A DNA stretch of 58,139 nt, from assembly GCA_044866075.1 (NCBI GenBank), contig JBIOTQ010000001.1, positions 1 through 58,139 on the forward strand, in the 5' to 3' direction. Positions 24,293 to 32,943 of this stretch are shown one piece after another. Position 1 is the stretch's first letter; the number at the start of each line of letters is the position of its first letter. The notes under the pieces were generated by a model. It saw only the letters and a program-made list of their open reading frames with translations, was not told where the DNA came from and searched no databases. The stretch is from JBASRP01 sp044866075. GTDB lineage: Bacteria > Actinomycetota > AC-67. The position numbers and the translations under genes were made by a program.

Positions 24293-25927
24293 GTGCGAAT
24301 CGGAAGCGGAGTGCTGTGCGTGGCGTTGGCGGTCACCGGATGCATGGGGGTGCCCGACCCGCCGGCACGCCCTGCAACGCGGGCCTCGCGCGCGACCCCT
24401 GCGCGAGCCGTCCCACGGACTCCGGCGCCCACCCCCGTCGTCTACCCCGTGAACAATCACTTCGCCCTGCCGCGTCCCGGTCATGCGCGTTACGCGTCGG
24501 ACGGAGCGATCATGCGGAATTACGGGGACGAGCACGACGGCGCCGGCTGGCAATTCAGCCCCGTCACCGCGGGCCTTCACTGCTACACGGCGCACCGGAT
24601 CTGGGTGGAGACCGGGCAGAGCGAGGCGGCGCGTCTCGTTCGGCAGCAGGCGGACGCTCTCATCCGGCGCGGGAAGCGAGCCGGCGAAGGCACCGTTTGG
24701 AAGTACAACTTCACGAACCGGGCCTTCGGCGCCGGGCCGGGGTGGATCTCGGGAATGGGTCAGGGTTTCGGGATCGCGTGCCTGGCCGCTGCATACACGG
24801 TTACCGGCGACGACCGTTATCTGTCGGCCGCGAGACGCGCGTTCGTGTCGATGCGCGCACCGTTCGGCGACCGGGGAACTGCCGTCCGGGTGGGACGCGG
24901 AGTCTTCTACGAGGAAGTCGCGGGAGCCGGGGCGCGCCCCGCGCACATCCTCAACGGGATGATCTTCGCTCTCGGCGGAGTCTGGATGCTCAATGCGGTA
25001 GATCCGCACCCCGAGTACGAACGCGCGCTCCTCGACGGCATCGCCGGCGTGCGAGCGATCCTCGACTCGTACACCGCACCGGGGGTCTCGTTGTACGACC
25101 TCAGAACGCGTCGGCCTGCGCCGATCGGCAAGTACAACGTCATCCATGTCGAGCTGCTTCAGTGGCTGTACTCGTTGACCGGCGACTCCCATTTCCTAGA
25201 GGTCGCCCTGCGATTCATGACGTTCGAGCGGAGGCTTCGTCCGTCGTTCGTCGTCTCGGGAAAGCCCACTATAGGGACGTACGGCTCGTTCCGCGGCCGT
25301 CGTGGTGACGTAGTGACCCTGGAAGCGTCGTTCGCTCGCCCGACGCCCCTCGATCGCATCGAGGTCATCTCGCCGTCGGAGACGACGGCGCCTGCGGAAG
25401 CGATCGTCGACATCGGCGGCCGGTCCGTTCGGGCTCATCCCAAGGGCCGCTACATCACGCTGGATGTCCCCCTTCAATCCACGAGAACTGTTCGCATCCG
25501 TTTCACGCCGCGGCGTGGGTCGCGAGTCGCGATGCGCCTCGTCACGCTCAGCAACCCCGCGCTGCGCTCATTCGTCGTCCTGTCGTCGGATACCGCCGCG
25601 TATCGAGATACGCGCACGGGGAGCCGCACGCCTTTGAACCTGACCGATGGCCGCACGTCGAGTCGCTGGTCGTCGCTTCGGCCCGATCCGTGGATCCTGG
25701 TTTCTCTTGGCGAGGCGAGGGCGGGCCGGATCAGATTGGCGACGTGCCCCGGTACCTATTCGTTCGCGTGGTCATTCGCCCATGACCTGCACTCATTCAC
25801 CGAGGGCGGAAGAACACGTGCATCGCCGAGTACGACCGTCACGCTGAGCCCTCCGGAGGGGACGAGGTACGTTCTCGTCGAGTGGCGGGGAGCCGGCGGC
25901 TGCCTCGCCGAGATCAGCCAAGCCTGA
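24293..25927 (+). CDS. D-glucuronyl C5-epimerase-like lipoprotein
   Basis: The 544-residue protein has a lipoprotein signal (RIGSGVLCVALAVTGC, Cys17) and a Pro-rich linker. Residues about 50-320 match the C-terminal catalytic domain of glucuronyl C5-epimerase: YNFTNRAFGAGPGWISGMGQGFG, ARPAHILNGMIFALGGVWML and KYNVIHVELLQWLYSLTGD form the (alpha/alpha) barrel. The last 200 residues resemble a beta-sandwich, perhaps a carbohydrate-binding F5/8-type domain (TDGRTSSRWSSL). It may modify uronic acids of a surface polysaccharide. The GTG start has GAGGAGGGG upstream. No glycan-synthesis genes are adjacent, so the substrate is open. Confidence 0.72.
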   Translation: MRIGSGVLCVALAVTGCMGVPDPPARPATRASRATPARAVPRTPAPTPVVYPVNNHFALPRPGHARYASDGAIMRNYGDEHDGAGWQFSPVTAGLHCYTAHRIWVETGQSEAARLVRQQADALIRRGKRAGEGTVWKYNFTNRAFGAGPGWISGMGQGFGIACLAAAYTVTGDDRYLSAARRAFVSMRAPFGDRGTAVRVGRGVFYEEVAGAGARPAHILNGMIFALGGVWMLNAVDPHPEYERALLDGIAGVRAILDSYTAPGVSLYDLRTRRPAPIGKYNVIHVELLQWLYSLTGDSHFLEVALRFMTFERRLRPSFVVSGKPTIGTYGSFRGRRGDVVTLEASFARPTPLDRIEVISPSETTAPAEAIVDIGGRSVRAHPKGRYITLDVPLQSTRTVRIRFTPRRGSRVAMRLVTLSNPALRSFVVLSSDTAAYRDTRTGSRTPLNLTDGRTSSRWSSLRPDPWILVSLGEARAGRIRLATCPGTYSFAWSFAHDLHSFTEGGRTRASPSTTVTLSPPEGTRYVLVEWRGAGGCLAEISQA

Positions 25928-25929
25928 CG

Positions 25930-26265
25930 TTATCGACGCGATCTGAACGCGCGGAGCCAGCGGCGAGACCGGCCGTCGCGCGGGCTTGCGTCTTCCGGAT
26001 GGCTTCGCATGTAGTCGGCGATGAACGGACAGGCGGGTTCGACGGTCAATCCGCGAGACCGACAATCGTCGAGAGCCGCTTGGGTGAGGTGGCGACCGAA
26101 CCCCTGCCTGCCGAACGCGGGATCGATCTCGATGTACGACAACACGATGCGGGTCCCGGAAAGCCGGTAGTCGATGAACCCGACGTCGACCCCATCGATC
26201 GTCATCTCGTATCGAGATGCGGCTTTGTTATCGATGACTTGAACGGCTTGCTCGCGAGTCGTCAT
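25930..26265 (-). CDS. Small GNAT-related acetyltransferase (YjdJ-like)
   Basis: The 111-residue protein shows YEMTIDGVDVGFIDYRLSG, IEIDPAFGRQGFGRHLTQAALDDCRSRGL and EPACPFIADYMRSHPE. This is the minimal GNAT fold of the Gcn5-related YjdJ group, in which acetyl-CoA binds at the GRQGFG loop and the C-terminal CPF..Y motif follows. Targets are unknown. GATAAT five nt before the ATG is a likely -10 (leaderless). It is convergent with the epimerase gene with a 2-bp gap. Confidence 0.8.
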   Translation of the reverse strand: MTTREQAVQVIDNKAASRYEMTIDGVDVGFIDYRLSGTRIVLSYIEIDPAFGRQGFGRHLTQAALDDCRSRGLTVEPACPFIADYMRSHPEDASPRDGRSRRWLRAFRSRR

Positions 26266-26270
26266 GCTTG

Positions 26271-26276
26271 ATTATC
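26271..26276 (-). promoter_or_regulatory. Candidate -10 box (GATAAT) of the small GNAT gene
   Basis: GATAAT stands five nt before the ATG at 26265 on the minus strand, between this gene and tRNA-Ser(TGA). Confidence 0.4.
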
Positions 26277-26298
26277 GCTTCCCGTCCTTCATCCGAAG

Positions 26299-26387
26299 CG
26301 GAGGGCGAGGGACTCGAACCCCCACGCCGCCTCTCGGCGGCTCAGCAGTTTTCAAGACTGCCCGGTTGCCAATTACCGTAGCCCTCC
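26299..26387 (-). tRNA. tRNA-Ser(TGA)
   Basis: The 89-nt minus-strand cloverleaf has acceptor GGAGGGC/GCCCTCC, discriminator G, anticodon loop CTTGAAA (anticodon TGA) on a GCAGT/ACTGC stem, and a long variable arm (GCCGCC..GGCGGC). CCA is not encoded. Confidence 0.95.
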
Positions 26388-26429
26388 GCGGAACAGGGTA
26401 TCTCAGGCAGAAATCGCCGCCGCAGTAAG

Positions 26430-29400
26430 TCAGCGGAGGGGGCGGTCTGGCAATGTCGGATCTTCGAGCCAGAGCGTCCAGCCGATCTCCATCAAGCGCT
26501 TCCGCGCGTCGCGGGCGGCTTGCACGCCACCGGCGGCCTCGGGCCCGAGCAGGCGGTTCGCGAACCACACGGCCCGCGCGTAGCCGTTGGGTCGCACGCC
26601 CTGGCTCTGGATCTCGATGAACCGTGCCGCGGCGGCCTGCGCGGTCGCGCGGTCGCCGGCGTCGTACGCGAGGAGTGCCTTCGCGCGTTGCGCGCCGGTC
26701 TCGTAGTCGAGGTCGACGATCGCGGCGGCCTCGTCCAGGATCGTCAGCGCTTCGTCCGCTCGCCCTTGGGCGCGGAGCGTCATCGCCAGCTCGGGCGCGA
26801 CGAAACCGATGAGCTGGCGGTCGCCGAGCCGCTTGAGGATTCCGACGGCCTCGCGCAGGACCACCTCGGCGTCGTGCGCACGCCCCGACATGCGGAGGAT
26901 CTCACCGTTGTCGCCCATCGCGCTCGCGGTCTCCCACTGCGCGCCGAGCTCTCGGAATGCCGCCACGGACGATTCGATGTGACCGAGCGCTCCCGGAAGG
27001 TCTCCCGATGCGGCAAGCGCGTTCGCGAGCGCCTGGTCGGCCACCGCCGTGGTGAACGGATCGTTGGCCTGGCGGCCGACGGCGAGCGCTTCCTCCAGAA
27101 GCGGCTTGTAGAAGGACAGTGGTTCGCTGGTCTGGCTCGTGTTGGCGATGAACGTCAGCGCCCGGGCCTCCGCCCAGGGATCGCCGTGCGGATTGGAGCG
27201 CGCCACCTGAAGAGCTTCCTCGAACATCTCACGCGCCGTCTGGAAGTCGTGGCGCATGTACGGGACCCAGCCGGCGACGAGGAGGGAACGCGCCAGCGCG
27301 AAAGGCATGTCCTCCGCCGAGAGCCCTCGCGCCGCCGGGAGGGCCTTCCCGAAATGCCGCTCGGCGCTGTCGATGTCGGCGTCGATGTTGAGGTCGATGT
27401 CGCCCAGGAAGCGGTGCGCGACGCTGCACGTCCACCTATCGTCGGGGGCGACCCGCAAGGAGCGGTTCAGCTCCTCGCGCGCGCGATCGTACTCGCCGAT
27501 CCAGTAACAGGCCTCGCCGATCCCGCAGAGCATGTGCGCCTCGCGGACGGTCCACCGCTCCTCGGGTCCGCCGAGCGCGAGCCCTCGCTCGTACAGATCG
27601 ATCGCGGTGCGCAGCTCCATCCGGCGCCGCGCGGTGTCGCCGGCGACCAGCAGCGCGTCGGCGGCGCGTTCTGCGATGGCGCGATCCGACGGGTCGAGGT
27701 CGAGGGATGCGCGCGCCGCGCGCTCGAGGTGATACGCGAGCGCCGACGGGTACCGCTTCTCCGAGATGAGACGATCCGCGAGCGCGAGGTGGAGCCGCAG
27801 CCTCTCGCGCTTCGGCAGCGAGTCGTAAGCGACGTCGCGGACGACCTCGTGGTTGAAGCGCCAGATCTCGGGGCGTTGCCGGTCGCGCACGAGGAGCTCT
27901 TCGTCCTCGAGGCGGGATAGGGCTTCCTCTGTCGGGTCGTCCGCCACGATCGCGAGCTCCGCCGCGTGGAACGTCGAGCGTGCGAACACCGACGCCTTAC
28001 GGACGAGATCGCGTGACCGGGGGTCGAGGTGGTCGATGCGCGCGGCCACGACCGCCTGCACGGTAGCCGGGAGCGGCGGTGAGCCGTCCACGGGCTCGGG
28101 TGCGTCGGGCGTGGTTCGCTCGTGCAGCAGCATGCCGGTCGTCTCGACGATGAAGAACGGATTGCCGCCGGCGTGCCGTGCGACGCGCTCCGCGGTTCTT
28201 TCGTCGAGCGAACCTGCGGCGGCGCGCGCCAGCTCGATCGATTCCCCGGGCGGAAGGGGCTCGAGCCGTATCGTATTCGCGTCGGACAGGCCGCCGGGCC
28301 ACCCCGGCCGCGTTTCGAGCATCTCGTCACGGCCAACGCACATGAGGAGAACGGGAATGCGCCGCGCGCGAGCGGCTAGCTGCTCGAGGAGCTCGAGGAG
28401 CTCGGGACGCGCCAACTCCATCTCGTCGATCGCGAGAACGATCGGCTTGTGGAGCGAGAGGCACACGAGGAACGACACGAGGCCCGCACGCACCATGGCT
28501 ATGCGGTAGGGACGGTCGGTTTTCTGCTCGGGCCCGATCTCGAGCGCGAGCTCCAGGTGCGACGCGGTCGTCTCGACCTCCTCGGGACGGCAGACGTCCT
28601 CGAGCAGCGACCGCAGCAGCTTCGCCTCGTCCTCGGGAGCCGACGACGCATCCGAGCCCATCTCGCCGCGGATCATGTCGGCCAGCGGAGCGAACGGCGC
28701 GTCCTCTTCGAACCGGCTCACGCGCCCGCGCAGGACGCGAACGTCGTCCCCCAGCGATTCGATGAAGTAGTCGACGAGGCGGCTCTTTCCGATGCCCGGC
28801 TCCCCTATCAAGGTCACGAGGTGGAGGCGGGACGTCTCTCGCGCGCGCCCCAGCGTTTCGGTCAGGAGCGTCAGCTCCCGGCGCCGCCCGACGAGGGGGA
28901 TCGTGCGTCGCGCGCTGCGCTCGGATAGCGAAACGACCGGCCAGACGGTCACGGGGTCCGGGAAGCCCTTCGCCTCGATCGGACGCGAGGCCCCGGTCGC
29001 GATCGACCCTGCCGTGAGCTGACGCGTGGTCTCGCCGACGAGGATCTCGCCCGGCTCGGCCGCCTGCTGCAGACGGGCGGCGAGGTTGACCGTCGGGCCC
29101 GACACGAACAGCTGATCCGCCGGTCCGGCGCCCACAACGGCAGGTCCCGAGGCGACGCCGACGCGCACCCGCAGCGGGGCCGGGAGGTTGAGCTCGTCAC
29201 TCAGCCGCGCCGCACGCTCCTGGATCTCCCACGCCGCCCGAACCGCTCGGAGCGCGTCGTCGTCGTGCGCCCGCACCATCCCGAAGACGGCCATGACGGC
29301 GTCGCCGGCGAACTTCTCGACGCGGCCGCGCAGCGCGCTCAGGCACTCGGACGCGGTGCGGAAGAATCCCGCCTGCACCTCGCGGAAGCGTTCGGGATCA

Positions 29401-29561
29401 AGCGCGGACGCGAGCGTGGTCGAATCGGTCAGGTCGGCGAAGAGGACCGAGACGATCTTCCGCTCGGCCGAAACGGGGACCTCCGTCGGGGCGCCGCAGC
29501 GCGGGCAGAAGCGCGCCGAGGCGGGAAGGTCCTCGCCGCAGCGAGAGCACACATCGGCCAT
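26430..29561 (-). CDS. Zinc-ribbon / class III cyclase / AAA ATPase / TPR regulator
   Basis: The 1043-residue protein starts with a zinc ribbon (CSRCGEDLPASARFCPRCG; CxxC pairs at 5/8 and 19/22). A class III cyclase domain follows (IVSVLFADLTDSTTLAS; VEKFAGDAVMAVFG; SGPTVNLAARL). Unlike the two other cyclase genes here it keeps the substrate Lys (EKF), both metal Asp and the Asn/Arg pair (NLAAR), so it may be active. An orphan AAA ATPase with P-loop GEPGIGKSR (about residue 254) and a long TPR region complete it. ATG 29561 is preferred: TATGCT lies six nt upstream and the ribbon begins at once. The longer frame upstream is non-coding. Confidence 0.85.
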   Translation of the reverse strand: MADVCSRCGEDLPASARFCPRCGAPTEVPVSAERKIVSVLFADLTDSTTLASALDPERFREVQAGFFRTASECLSALRGRVEKFAGDAVMAVFGMVRAHDDDALRAVRAAWEIQERAARLSDELNLPAPLRVRVGVASGPAVVGAGPADQLFVSGPTVNLAARLQQAAEPGEILVGETTRQLTAGSIATGASRPIEAKGFPDPVTVWPVVSLSERSARRTIPLVGRRRELTLLTETLGRARETSRLHLVTLIGEPGIGKSRLVDYFIESLGDDVRVLRGRVSRFEEDAPFAPLADMIRGEMGSDASSAPEDEAKLLRSLLEDVCRPEEVETTASHLELALEIGPEQKTDRPYRIAMVRAGLVSFLVCLSLHKPIVLAIDEMELARPELLELLEQLAARARRIPVLLMCVGRDEMLETRPGWPGGLSDANTIRLEPLPPGESIELARAAAGSLDERTAERVARHAGGNPFFIVETTGMLLHERTTPDAPEPVDGSPPLPATVQAVVAARIDHLDPRSRDLVRKASVFARSTFHAAELAIVADDPTEEALSRLEDEELLVRDRQRPEIWRFNHEVVRDVAYDSLPKRERLRLHLALADRLISEKRYPSALAYHLERAARASLDLDPSDRAIAERAADALLVAGDTARRRMELRTAIDLYERGLALGGPEERWTVREAHMLCGIGEACYWIGEYDRAREELNRSLRVAPDDRWTCSVAHRFLGDIDLNIDADIDSAERHFGKALPAARGLSAEDMPFALARSLLVAGWVPYMRHDFQTAREMFEEALQVARSNPHGDPWAEARALTFIANTSQTSEPLSFYKPLLEEALAVGRQANDPFTTAVADQALANALAASGDLPGALGHIESSVAAFRELGAQWETASAMGDNGEILRMSGRAHDAEVVLREAVGILKRLGDRQLIGFVAPELAMTLRAQGRADEALTILDEAAAIVDLDYETGAQRAKALLAYDAGDRATAQAAAARFIEIQSQGVRPNGYARAVWFANRLLGPEAAGGVQAARDARKRLMEIGWTLWLEDPTLPDRPLR

Positions 29562-29567
29562 GTCTTG

Positions 29568-29573
29568 AGCATA
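29568..29573 (-). promoter_or_regulatory. Candidate -10 box (TATGCT) of the zinc-ribbon cyclase gene
   Basis: TATGCT lies exactly six nt before the ATG at 29561 on the minus strand with no ribosome site, predicting a leaderless mRNA. Confidence 0.45.
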
Positions 29574-29622
29574 AACGCCGCCCCCGACGCGGGGATTCCT
29601 CTTGTCTGAACCTGCGGGCTTC

Positions 29623-29649
29623 GGGCTCCGTATGCCGGGGTAGGAGCCC
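29623..29649 (+). promoter_or_regulatory. Hairpin in the leader of the cupredoxin gene
   Basis: GGGCTCC (29623-29629) pairs with GGAGCCC (29643-29649) around 13 nt, ending 11 nt before the GGAGG ribosome site of the cupredoxin gene. It could be an RNA regulatory stem or an operator. No known riboswitch consensus is recognised. Confidence 0.35.
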
Positions 29650-29670
29650 CGGGGACGATGGGAGGTTTTG

Positions 29671-30171
29671 ATGCTCAGGCTCCGTTTATTGCCACTGATC
29701 GCGGTCCTCGCGCTGGCGGCCGCCGCGTGCGGTAACGACAACACGACCACGCCGTCGAGCCAGTCCTCGACGCCCCCGGCGTCGACGGCGTCCCCGCTGA
29801 ACAACCACGGGACGAAGGACGTGTCGTCGATGACCAATTTCACGATCGAGCAGGACGACAACTACTTCGAGCCGACCTTCATGAAGGTGAAGGACGGTCA
29901 GAAGCTGTCGATCGAGCTCGAGAACGAAGGCAGCAATCAACACACGTTCACGATCACGGCCATGAACATCGATCAGGTCGTCGACCCGGGTCAAAAGAAA
30001 GAGATAGAGATCACATTCTCGGGCACGAACGACATCGCGTTCTTCTGTCGCTTCCATGGCGCCAGTGGGATGCGCGGCGCGTTCTTCTTCGGAAGCGCGC
30101 CGACGGACGCGGCCGCCGGCGGGAGCGGCGGGTCGAGCGGAGGATCGTCGGGAACTCCGGACAAGTACTAA
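29671..30171 (+). CDS. Cupredoxin-like (plastocyanin) lipoprotein
   Basis: This 166-residue lipoprotein has signal LLPLIAVLALAAAAC (Cys20) and a Ser/Thr/Pro linker. The cupredoxin domain carries type-1 copper ligands in order: His (SNQHTFTI), Cys (FFCRFH), His and Met (FHGASGM). A flexible Gly/Ser tail (GGSGGSSGGSSG) ends the chain. It is likely an extracytoplasmic electron carrier or copper-binding protein. ATG 29671 has GGAGG at the right spacing; a TTG one codon earlier is less likely. It is divergent from the cyclase gene. Confidence 0.85.
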   Translation: MLRLRLLPLIAVLALAAAACGNDNTTTPSSQSSTPPASTASPLNNHGTKDVSSMTNFTIEQDDNYFEPTFMKVKDGQKLSIELENEGSNQHTFTITAMNIDQVVDPGQKKEIEITFSGTNDIAFFCRFHGASGMRGAFFFGSAPTDAAAGGSGGSSGGSSGTPDKY

Positions 30172-30188
30172 GCCCATCCCGCAAGCCG

Positions 30189-30222
30189 GACGGCCTGCCC
30201 TCCAGGGGGGTGGGTCGTCCGT
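30189..30222. terminator. Imperfect terminator-like hairpin
   Basis: GGACG pairs with CGTCC and the inner CCCTCC with GGGGGGTGGG, between the convergent cupredoxin and serS genes. GTTTC follows on the plus strand. Confidence 0.4.
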
Positions 30223-30224
30223 TT

Positions 30225-31481
30225 CTAACGTCCAAGGACTTCGAAGCCGGTATACGGACGGAGCGCGTCGGGGATGGCGACGGTCCCGTCGGCCTGCTGG
30301 TGGTTCTCGATGATCGCGATGATCGCACGCCCCACGGCGATGGCGGTTCCGTTCAGCGTGTGGACGAGCTGAGGACCCGACTCGGCGCGGATGCGCGTCT
30401 GTAACCGACGCGCTTGGTAGTCGGTGCAGTTCGAGCACGACGTGACCTCGCGGTAAGCGCTTTGTCCTGGCATCCACGCCTCGACGTCGTACTTCTTCGC
30501 GGCCGATGCGCCGAGCTCGCCGGCGCAGATGTTGACGACGCGGTATGGGACCTCGAGCGCGGAGAAGATCTCTTCCTGCCGGGCGAGCAGGAACTCATGC
30601 TCGACCCAAGACTGCCCGGCGAGCGCGAACGAGAACATCTCGACCTTGTCGAACTGATGAACGCGGAAGATGCCGCGCGTGTCCTTGCCGTAGGCGCCGG
30701 CCTCGCGACGGAAGCACGTCGAGATCCCGCAGTAGCGCAGAGGGAGCCGCGCGGCGTCGAGGAACTCGTCCTGGTGCATCGCCGCGATCGAGACCTCGCT
30801 GGTGCCGACGAGGTACAGCTCATCGTCGGCGAGCCGGTAGATCTGCTGCTCGTCCGTCGGGAGGAAACCGGTTCCTTCCATCGCCTCGCGCCGCACGAGC
30901 ACCGGCGGGACCACCGGCGTGAAACCGTGTGCGCCCAATGTGTCGACCGCGAACCGAACGAGCGAGAGCTCCAGTACGGCCGCTTGCCCGAGGAGGGACG
31001 CGAAACGCGCGCCCGACGCCTTGGCGGCGCGCTCGGTGTCGATCACGCCGAGCGCTTGCCCGATATCGAGGTGATCCTTCGGATCGAAGTCGAAGGATGG
31101 CGGTGACCCGACGACACGGACCTCTTCGTTGTTTTCGTCGCCCGCGCCCTCGGGGACGGACTCGTGCGGAATGTTCGGCACCTCGAGCAACACCGTCCGC
31201 AGCTCCTCGGCCGTCGCTTCCTCGTCCGCGGCCGTCGTCTTGATCTCGTCGGAGAGCTTCTTCATCTCGTCGAGCAACGTCTGCTTGTCGTCGCCTTTGA
31301 GATCGCGGACGCGCGCCGACTCCTCTTTCTGGCGCCGGCGCGCCTCGTCCCTCGACACCTGCAAGGAGCGCCGCTTCCTGTCGAGCTCGAGGATCCGGTC
31401 GATGGGCGGGTCGATCCCGCGGCGAGCGAGGGCCGCGCGCACCGGCTCGGGGTCCGAGCGGATGAGAGAGATATCGATCAT
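30225..31481 (-). CDS. serS: Seryl-tRNA synthetase
   Basis: The 418-residue class II enzyme charges tRNA-Ser with serine. The N-terminal coiled-coil arm (residues about 30-100, RKRRSLQVSRDEARRRQKEESARVRDLKGDD) contacts the long variable arm of tRNA-Ser. The catalytic core has motif 2 FRREAGAYGKDTRGIFRVHQFDKVEMF and motif 3 NGTAIAVGRAIIAIIENHQ. TSEVSIAAMH is the serine-site region. The start overlaps the pheA stop (ATGA), so the gene is the last of a coupled DUF4446-pheA-serS operon. Its tRNA substrates Ser(GCT) and Ser(TGA) are encoded elsewhere in the window. Confidence 0.95.
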   Translation of the reverse strand: MIDISLIRSDPEPVRAALARRGIDPPIDRILELDRKRRSLQVSRDEARRRQKEESARVRDLKGDDKQTLLDEMKKLSDEIKTTAADEEATAEELRTVLLEVPNIPHESVPEGAGDENNEEVRVVGSPPSFDFDPKDHLDIGQALGVIDTERAAKASGARFASLLGQAAVLELSLVRFAVDTLGAHGFTPVVPPVLVRREAMEGTGFLPTDEQQIYRLADDELYLVGTSEVSIAAMHQDEFLDAARLPLRYCGISTCFRREAGAYGKDTRGIFRVHQFDKVEMFSFALAGQSWVEHEFLLARQEEIFSALEVPYRVVNICAGELGASAAKKYDVEAWMPGQSAYREVTSCSNCTDYQARRLQTRIRAESGPQLVHTLNGTAIAVGRAIIAIIENHQQADGTVAIPDALRPYTGFEVLGR

Positions 31482-32320
31482 GCGAGCTCGGCCCGAGGGT
31501 ACGAGCCCATCACTTTCACGTCGAGGATCTTCGTCCGCAGGCCGGCGATGGCGTGCGTGACGTTGGGATCGTCGGCGTGGCCTTCGACGTCGATGAAGAA
31601 GCAATACTCACCGAGCCGCTCCTTGGTCGGCCGCGACTCCAGCTTCGTCAGGTTGATGCCGCGGTCGGAGAACTCGTGCAGGATCGCGAGCAGCGCGCCG
31701 GGACGATCCTTCTCGATGAAGCACACGAGGCTCGTCTTGTCGCTGCCCGTGGGCGGGACGGCGTCGCGGCCGACGAGGACGAAGCGTGTCGTGTTCTCGC
31801 GGCGGTCCTCGATGTCGGGCGCCAGCGTCTCGAGCCCGTACAACTGCGCGGCGAGCTGCGTCCCGATCGCCGCCCAGGGCTCGATCGGCCCGCGCTCGGC
31901 GACGATCTGCGCAGCCTCGGCCGTGGAGTTCGCCGCGCGCACTTCCGCCTTCGGCAGCGTTTCGGCCAGGAACTTCCGGCACTGCGCCGTCGCGTGCGGA
32001 TGAGAGACCACGACCACGATCTCGTCGACGGTCACGCTCTTGCGCGCGAGCAGCGCGTGACGAACCGGGAGGATGATCTCGCGCTGGATCGTCACCGACG
32101 TCGCGTCGAACGCGAGCGTGTCCAGCGTCACGTTTACCGAGCCCTCGATCGAGTTCTCGATCGGAACCATGCCGCCGTCGACCTCGCCGCTCTCGACGGC
32201 GGCGATGACCTCGGGGACGGTCTGCATCGGCAGCGGTTCGGCCGTCGCGCCCTCCGGGGAGGACAGCAGAGCCTCCTCTGTGAAGGTTCCGGGCGGGCCG
32301 AGGTAGGCGAGACGCGTCAC
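31478..32320 (-). CDS. pheA: Prephenate dehydratase
   Basis: The 280-residue enzyme converts prephenate to phenylpyruvate in phenylalanine synthesis. The PDT domain shows LAYLGPPGTFTEEAL, PIENSIEGSVNVTLD and ENTTRFVLVGRD with the family's catalytic TRF motif. The C-terminal ACT domain (GALLAILHEFSDRGINLTKLESRP) gives feedback control by Phe. There is no chorismate mutase part. The GTG start overlaps the DUF4446 stop by four bases (GTGA). Pairing with serS is probably positional. Confidence 0.94.
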   Translation of the reverse strand: MTRLAYLGPPGTFTEEALLSSPEGATAEPLPMQTVPEVIAAVESGEVDGGMVPIENSIEGSVNVTLDTLAFDATSVTIQREIILPVRHALLARKSVTVDEIVVVVSHPHATAQCRKFLAETLPKAEVRAANSTAEAAQIVAERGPIEPWAAIGTQLAAQLYGLETLAPDIEDRRENTTRFVLVGRDAVPPTGSDKTSLVCFIEKDRPGALLAILHEFSDRGINLTKLESRPTKERLGEYCFFIDVEGHADDPNVTHAIAGLRTKILDVKVMGSYPRAELA

Positions 32321-32793
32321 GACGACCGGTACCGCGACGCGATGGCGCGGCGGATGGCTTCCTGCTCTTCGTTCGAAAGGTGGTAGCGGCTGGCGCCGCG
32401 CTCGATCGGCTTCGCGTAGATGCGCGTCTCCTGCCGGCCGTTGATCGACGTCAGGATGAAGCCGTCGCCGTCGGCGTCCAGCAAAGCCGCGGCGAACGAG
32501 AGGTGGCCGCCCATGTCCTCGAAGGCGTCGAAGCGAACCAGGCCCACGTGCTGGACGGAGACGCGCGCGACGAGCTCCAGGTCCTCGACGCGCTTCGTCA
32601 CCTCGGCGAGCTGGCGGACGACGTCCTCGGCCTCGTCGAGGGCCGGCTCCCCGCGGCCGGACTGGAGGACGCGGAGCGCCCGGCGGAGCTTTCGTACGCG
32701 CAACGTCGACCGCACCGCGAACGCGAACGCGACGACCGCGACGCCTCCGGCGGCAACGGCGACGATGGAAAGGATCTCAGGATCGAGCTTCAT
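32317..32793 (-). CDS. DUF4446 family membrane-anchored protein
   Basis: The 158-residue protein has one N-terminal membrane helix (ILSIVAVAAGGVAVVAFAFAVR) and a soluble domain with VRFDAFEDMGGHLSFAAALLDADGDGFILTSINGR and the C-terminal YHLSNEEQEAIRRA. This is DUF4446, which is usually unlinked to amino-acid synthesis in Firmicutes but here is first in a translationally coupled operon with pheA and serS. No function is established. A TATACT -10 and a hairpin lie in the leader. Confidence 0.84.
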   Translation of the reverse strand: MKLDPEILSIVAVAAGGVAVVAFAFAVRSTLRVRKLRRALRVLQSGRGEPALDEAEDVVRQLAEVTKRVEDLELVARVSVQHVGLVRFDAFEDMGGHLSFAAALLDADGDGFILTSINGRQETRIYAKPIERGASRYHLSNEEQEAIRRAIASRYRSS

Positions 32794-32812
32794 GACGTTG
32801 CGCCTTCGGGGT

Positions 32813-32872
32813 TCGGGGGCTCATGTAGCGAAGCGATAGCCCCCGATCTGATCGGGAACGAAAGCGAGTATA
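32813..32872 (-). promoter_or_regulatory. Promoter and leader hairpin of the DUF4446-pheA-serS operon
   Basis: On the minus strand TATACT (32867-32872) is a good -10. A 9-bp stem TCGGGGGCT/AGCCCCCGA (32813-32821 with 32838-32846) then lies in the leader, 20 nt before the ATG. A T-box or leader peptide might be expected for a pheA-serS operon, but no T-box signature is seen and the loop holds only CAT-GTAGCGAAGCGAT. Confidence 0.45.
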
Positions 32873-32931
32873 TCCGGCGCCAACAGCGAGATTCGAACCG
32901 GTTGGGACTGCCGGTTTTCGTGCTCCGCCGT

Positions 32932-32937
32932 TAGGAT
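32932..32937 (+). promoter_or_regulatory. Candidate -10 box (TAGGAT) of larB
   Basis: TAGGAT lies exactly six nt before the GTG at 32944 with no ribosome site, predicting a leaderless larB-larC mRNA. Confidence 0.45.
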
Positions 32938-32943
32938 GAGCCG

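Noticed and set aside
32813..32872. T-box riboswitch before pheA-serS
   Set aside because: No T-box consensus or specifier loop was found in the 150-bp gap.
32855..32905. GGTTCGAATC on the minus strand, resembling a tRNA T-loop
   Set aside because: The flanking bases do not form a T-stem and no acceptor, anticodon or D arm can be built.
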